DNA from: Clostridiales bacterium | GTDB lineage: Bacteria > Bacillota > Clostridia > Oscillospirales > Oscillospiraceae | Direction of reading: 5' to 3' | Assembly: GCA_019418525.1 (NCBI GenBank) | Contig: DYBS01000038.1 | Coordinates: forward strand, 1 to 14,994 | DNA length: 14,994 nucleotides | Part shown: piece by piece, positions 14,439 to 14,994 of the stretch | How the letters are laid out: every line of letters starts with the position of its first letter | Numbering within the stretch: position 1 is the stretch's first letter | Translations under genes and position numbers: made by a program | The notes under the pieces: model-generated | What the model was told of the DNA's origin: nothing | Database searches by the model: none | What the model saw: only the letters and a program-made list of their open reading frames with translations

Positions 14439-14444
14439 CTTTAT

Positions 14445-14994
14445 TTGCTGAACAATAAGTATCGAGTGCATGAGGTGGCCAAGGACTTTGGCCGCAATTC
14501 CAAGGAGATCGCGGATATCCTCACCCAGTATGCCAGCACGCCCAAGAACCATATGCAGGTCCTGGGTGACAGTGAGCTGTCGGTGATCTTTGAGTATCTG
14601 ACCCAGCACAACCAGGTGGATAGCATCGAGAGCATCTATGCCGATGTGTACCACGAGCCCAAGCCCGCGGCCAGTGCCAAGCCCGCCGCGCCTCAGGCTC
14701 AGCAGGGTCCCAAGAACAGCCAGAACAACAACGGCGGCAAGAACCAGAAGGGCAGCAACGCCCCCGCCCGCCCCGCTCAGCAGCAGGCTCAGGGCCAGAA
14801 GGGGAACAACAGCGCCCAGCCCGCCGCCGGGAACCGGCCCGGCAGCCGGGTGCCTGAGAAGAAGATCGTGGACACCCGCAAGGCCGGTAACGTCAACCTG
14901 GAGAAATACGACGAGCGCCTGGAGGACCTGGCCGCCGGCAAGACCAAGCAGATGCAGGCCGGCAAGCAGAAGTTCCAGGGCCGCAACGCCAACC
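14445..14994 (+). CDS. infB: Translation initiation factor IF-2, N-terminal part (runs off window)
   Basis: 183 codons are visible and the frame stays open to the window end. IF-2 brings initiator fMet-tRNA to the 30S subunit and promotes subunit joining. The start MLNNKYRVHEVAKDFGRNSK is typical of clostridial IF-2. The IF2_N domain (about 1-55, with KEIADILTQY) is followed by a low-complexity Gln/Asn/Lys/Pro/Ala linker (about 70-140) typical for the N-terminal half. The GTPase core lies beyond the window. TTG start with GGAGGTGG upstream. It is last visible gene of the rimP operon, in its conserved place after ylxQ, with a long hairpin in the gap. Confidence 0.93.
   Translation, partial: MLNNKYRVHEVAKDFGRNSKEIADILTQYASTPKNHMQVLGDSELSVIFEYLTQHNQVDSIESIYADVYHEPKPAASAKPAAPQAQQGPKNSQNNNGGKNQKGSNAPARPAQQQAQGQKGNNSAQPAAGNRPGSRVPEKKIVDTRKAGNVNLEKYDERLEDLAAGKTKQMQAGKQKFQGRNAN

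Noticed and set aside
14640..14850. Repeat-like CAG/AAC/GCC-rich stretch in infB as a possible repeat element
   Set aside because: It is the low-complexity Gln/Asn/Ala linker normal for the IF-2 N-terminal half.

Overview
The window looks like chromosome of a GC-rich Clostridia species, probably Oscillospiraceae (Flavonifractor/Intestinimonas-like). That placement is an inference. It rests on strong Shine-Dalgarno sites, sigma-A type promoters, Bacillota gene order (rimP-nusA-ylxR-ylxQ-infB), very high third-position GC, and proteins of kinds common in gut Clostridia. No mobile element, CRISPR array or prophage gene was found.

Left part (1-4972). Two tandem, diverged tRNA-Arg(CCU)-like sequences lie on the minus strand with an exact 93-bp period, behind a good promoter, but neither can form a complete tRNA cloverleaf. 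Diverging from them is a plus-strand operon: typA/bipA (ribosome-associated GTPase), a small HAD protein of the soluble P-type-ATPase kind, and an RluA-type pseudouridine synthase. It runs into a fluoride riboswitch whose terminator sits directly before the ribosome binding site of a CLC-F type fluoride/proton antiporter.

Middle part (4973-11570). A plus-strand FAD-dependent dehydrogenase (COG2509 type) with a cysteine cluster has its own extended -10 promoter and ends at a perfect-palindrome bidirectional terminator. It shares that terminator with a convergent minus-strand CofE-like gamma-glutamyl ligase. Upstream of the ligase, on the same strand, is a three-gene operon: MoxR AAA+ ATPase, DUF58 protein and a membrane transglutaminase-like protein, with a promoter ahead of moxR.

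Right part (11571-14994). Divergent from moxR is the conserved translation/transcription operon rimP-nusA-ylxR-ylxQ-infB, with infB cut by the window end. It is unusually rich in RNA structure: a terminator-like attenuator in the rimP leader, GC-rich hairpins without U-tracts in the rimP-nusA and nusA-ylxR gaps, and a long near-perfect hairpin just before the infB ribosome binding site. infB starts at TTG.

The best candidates for something undescribed are the tandem truncated tRNA-like units with an intact promoter, the long infB leader hairpin, and the repeated RNA elements along the rimP-infB operon. The other systems are recognisable families; their points of interest are local (fluoride switch placement, a catalytic Asp-to-Glu change, a CofE homologue without visible F420 context).
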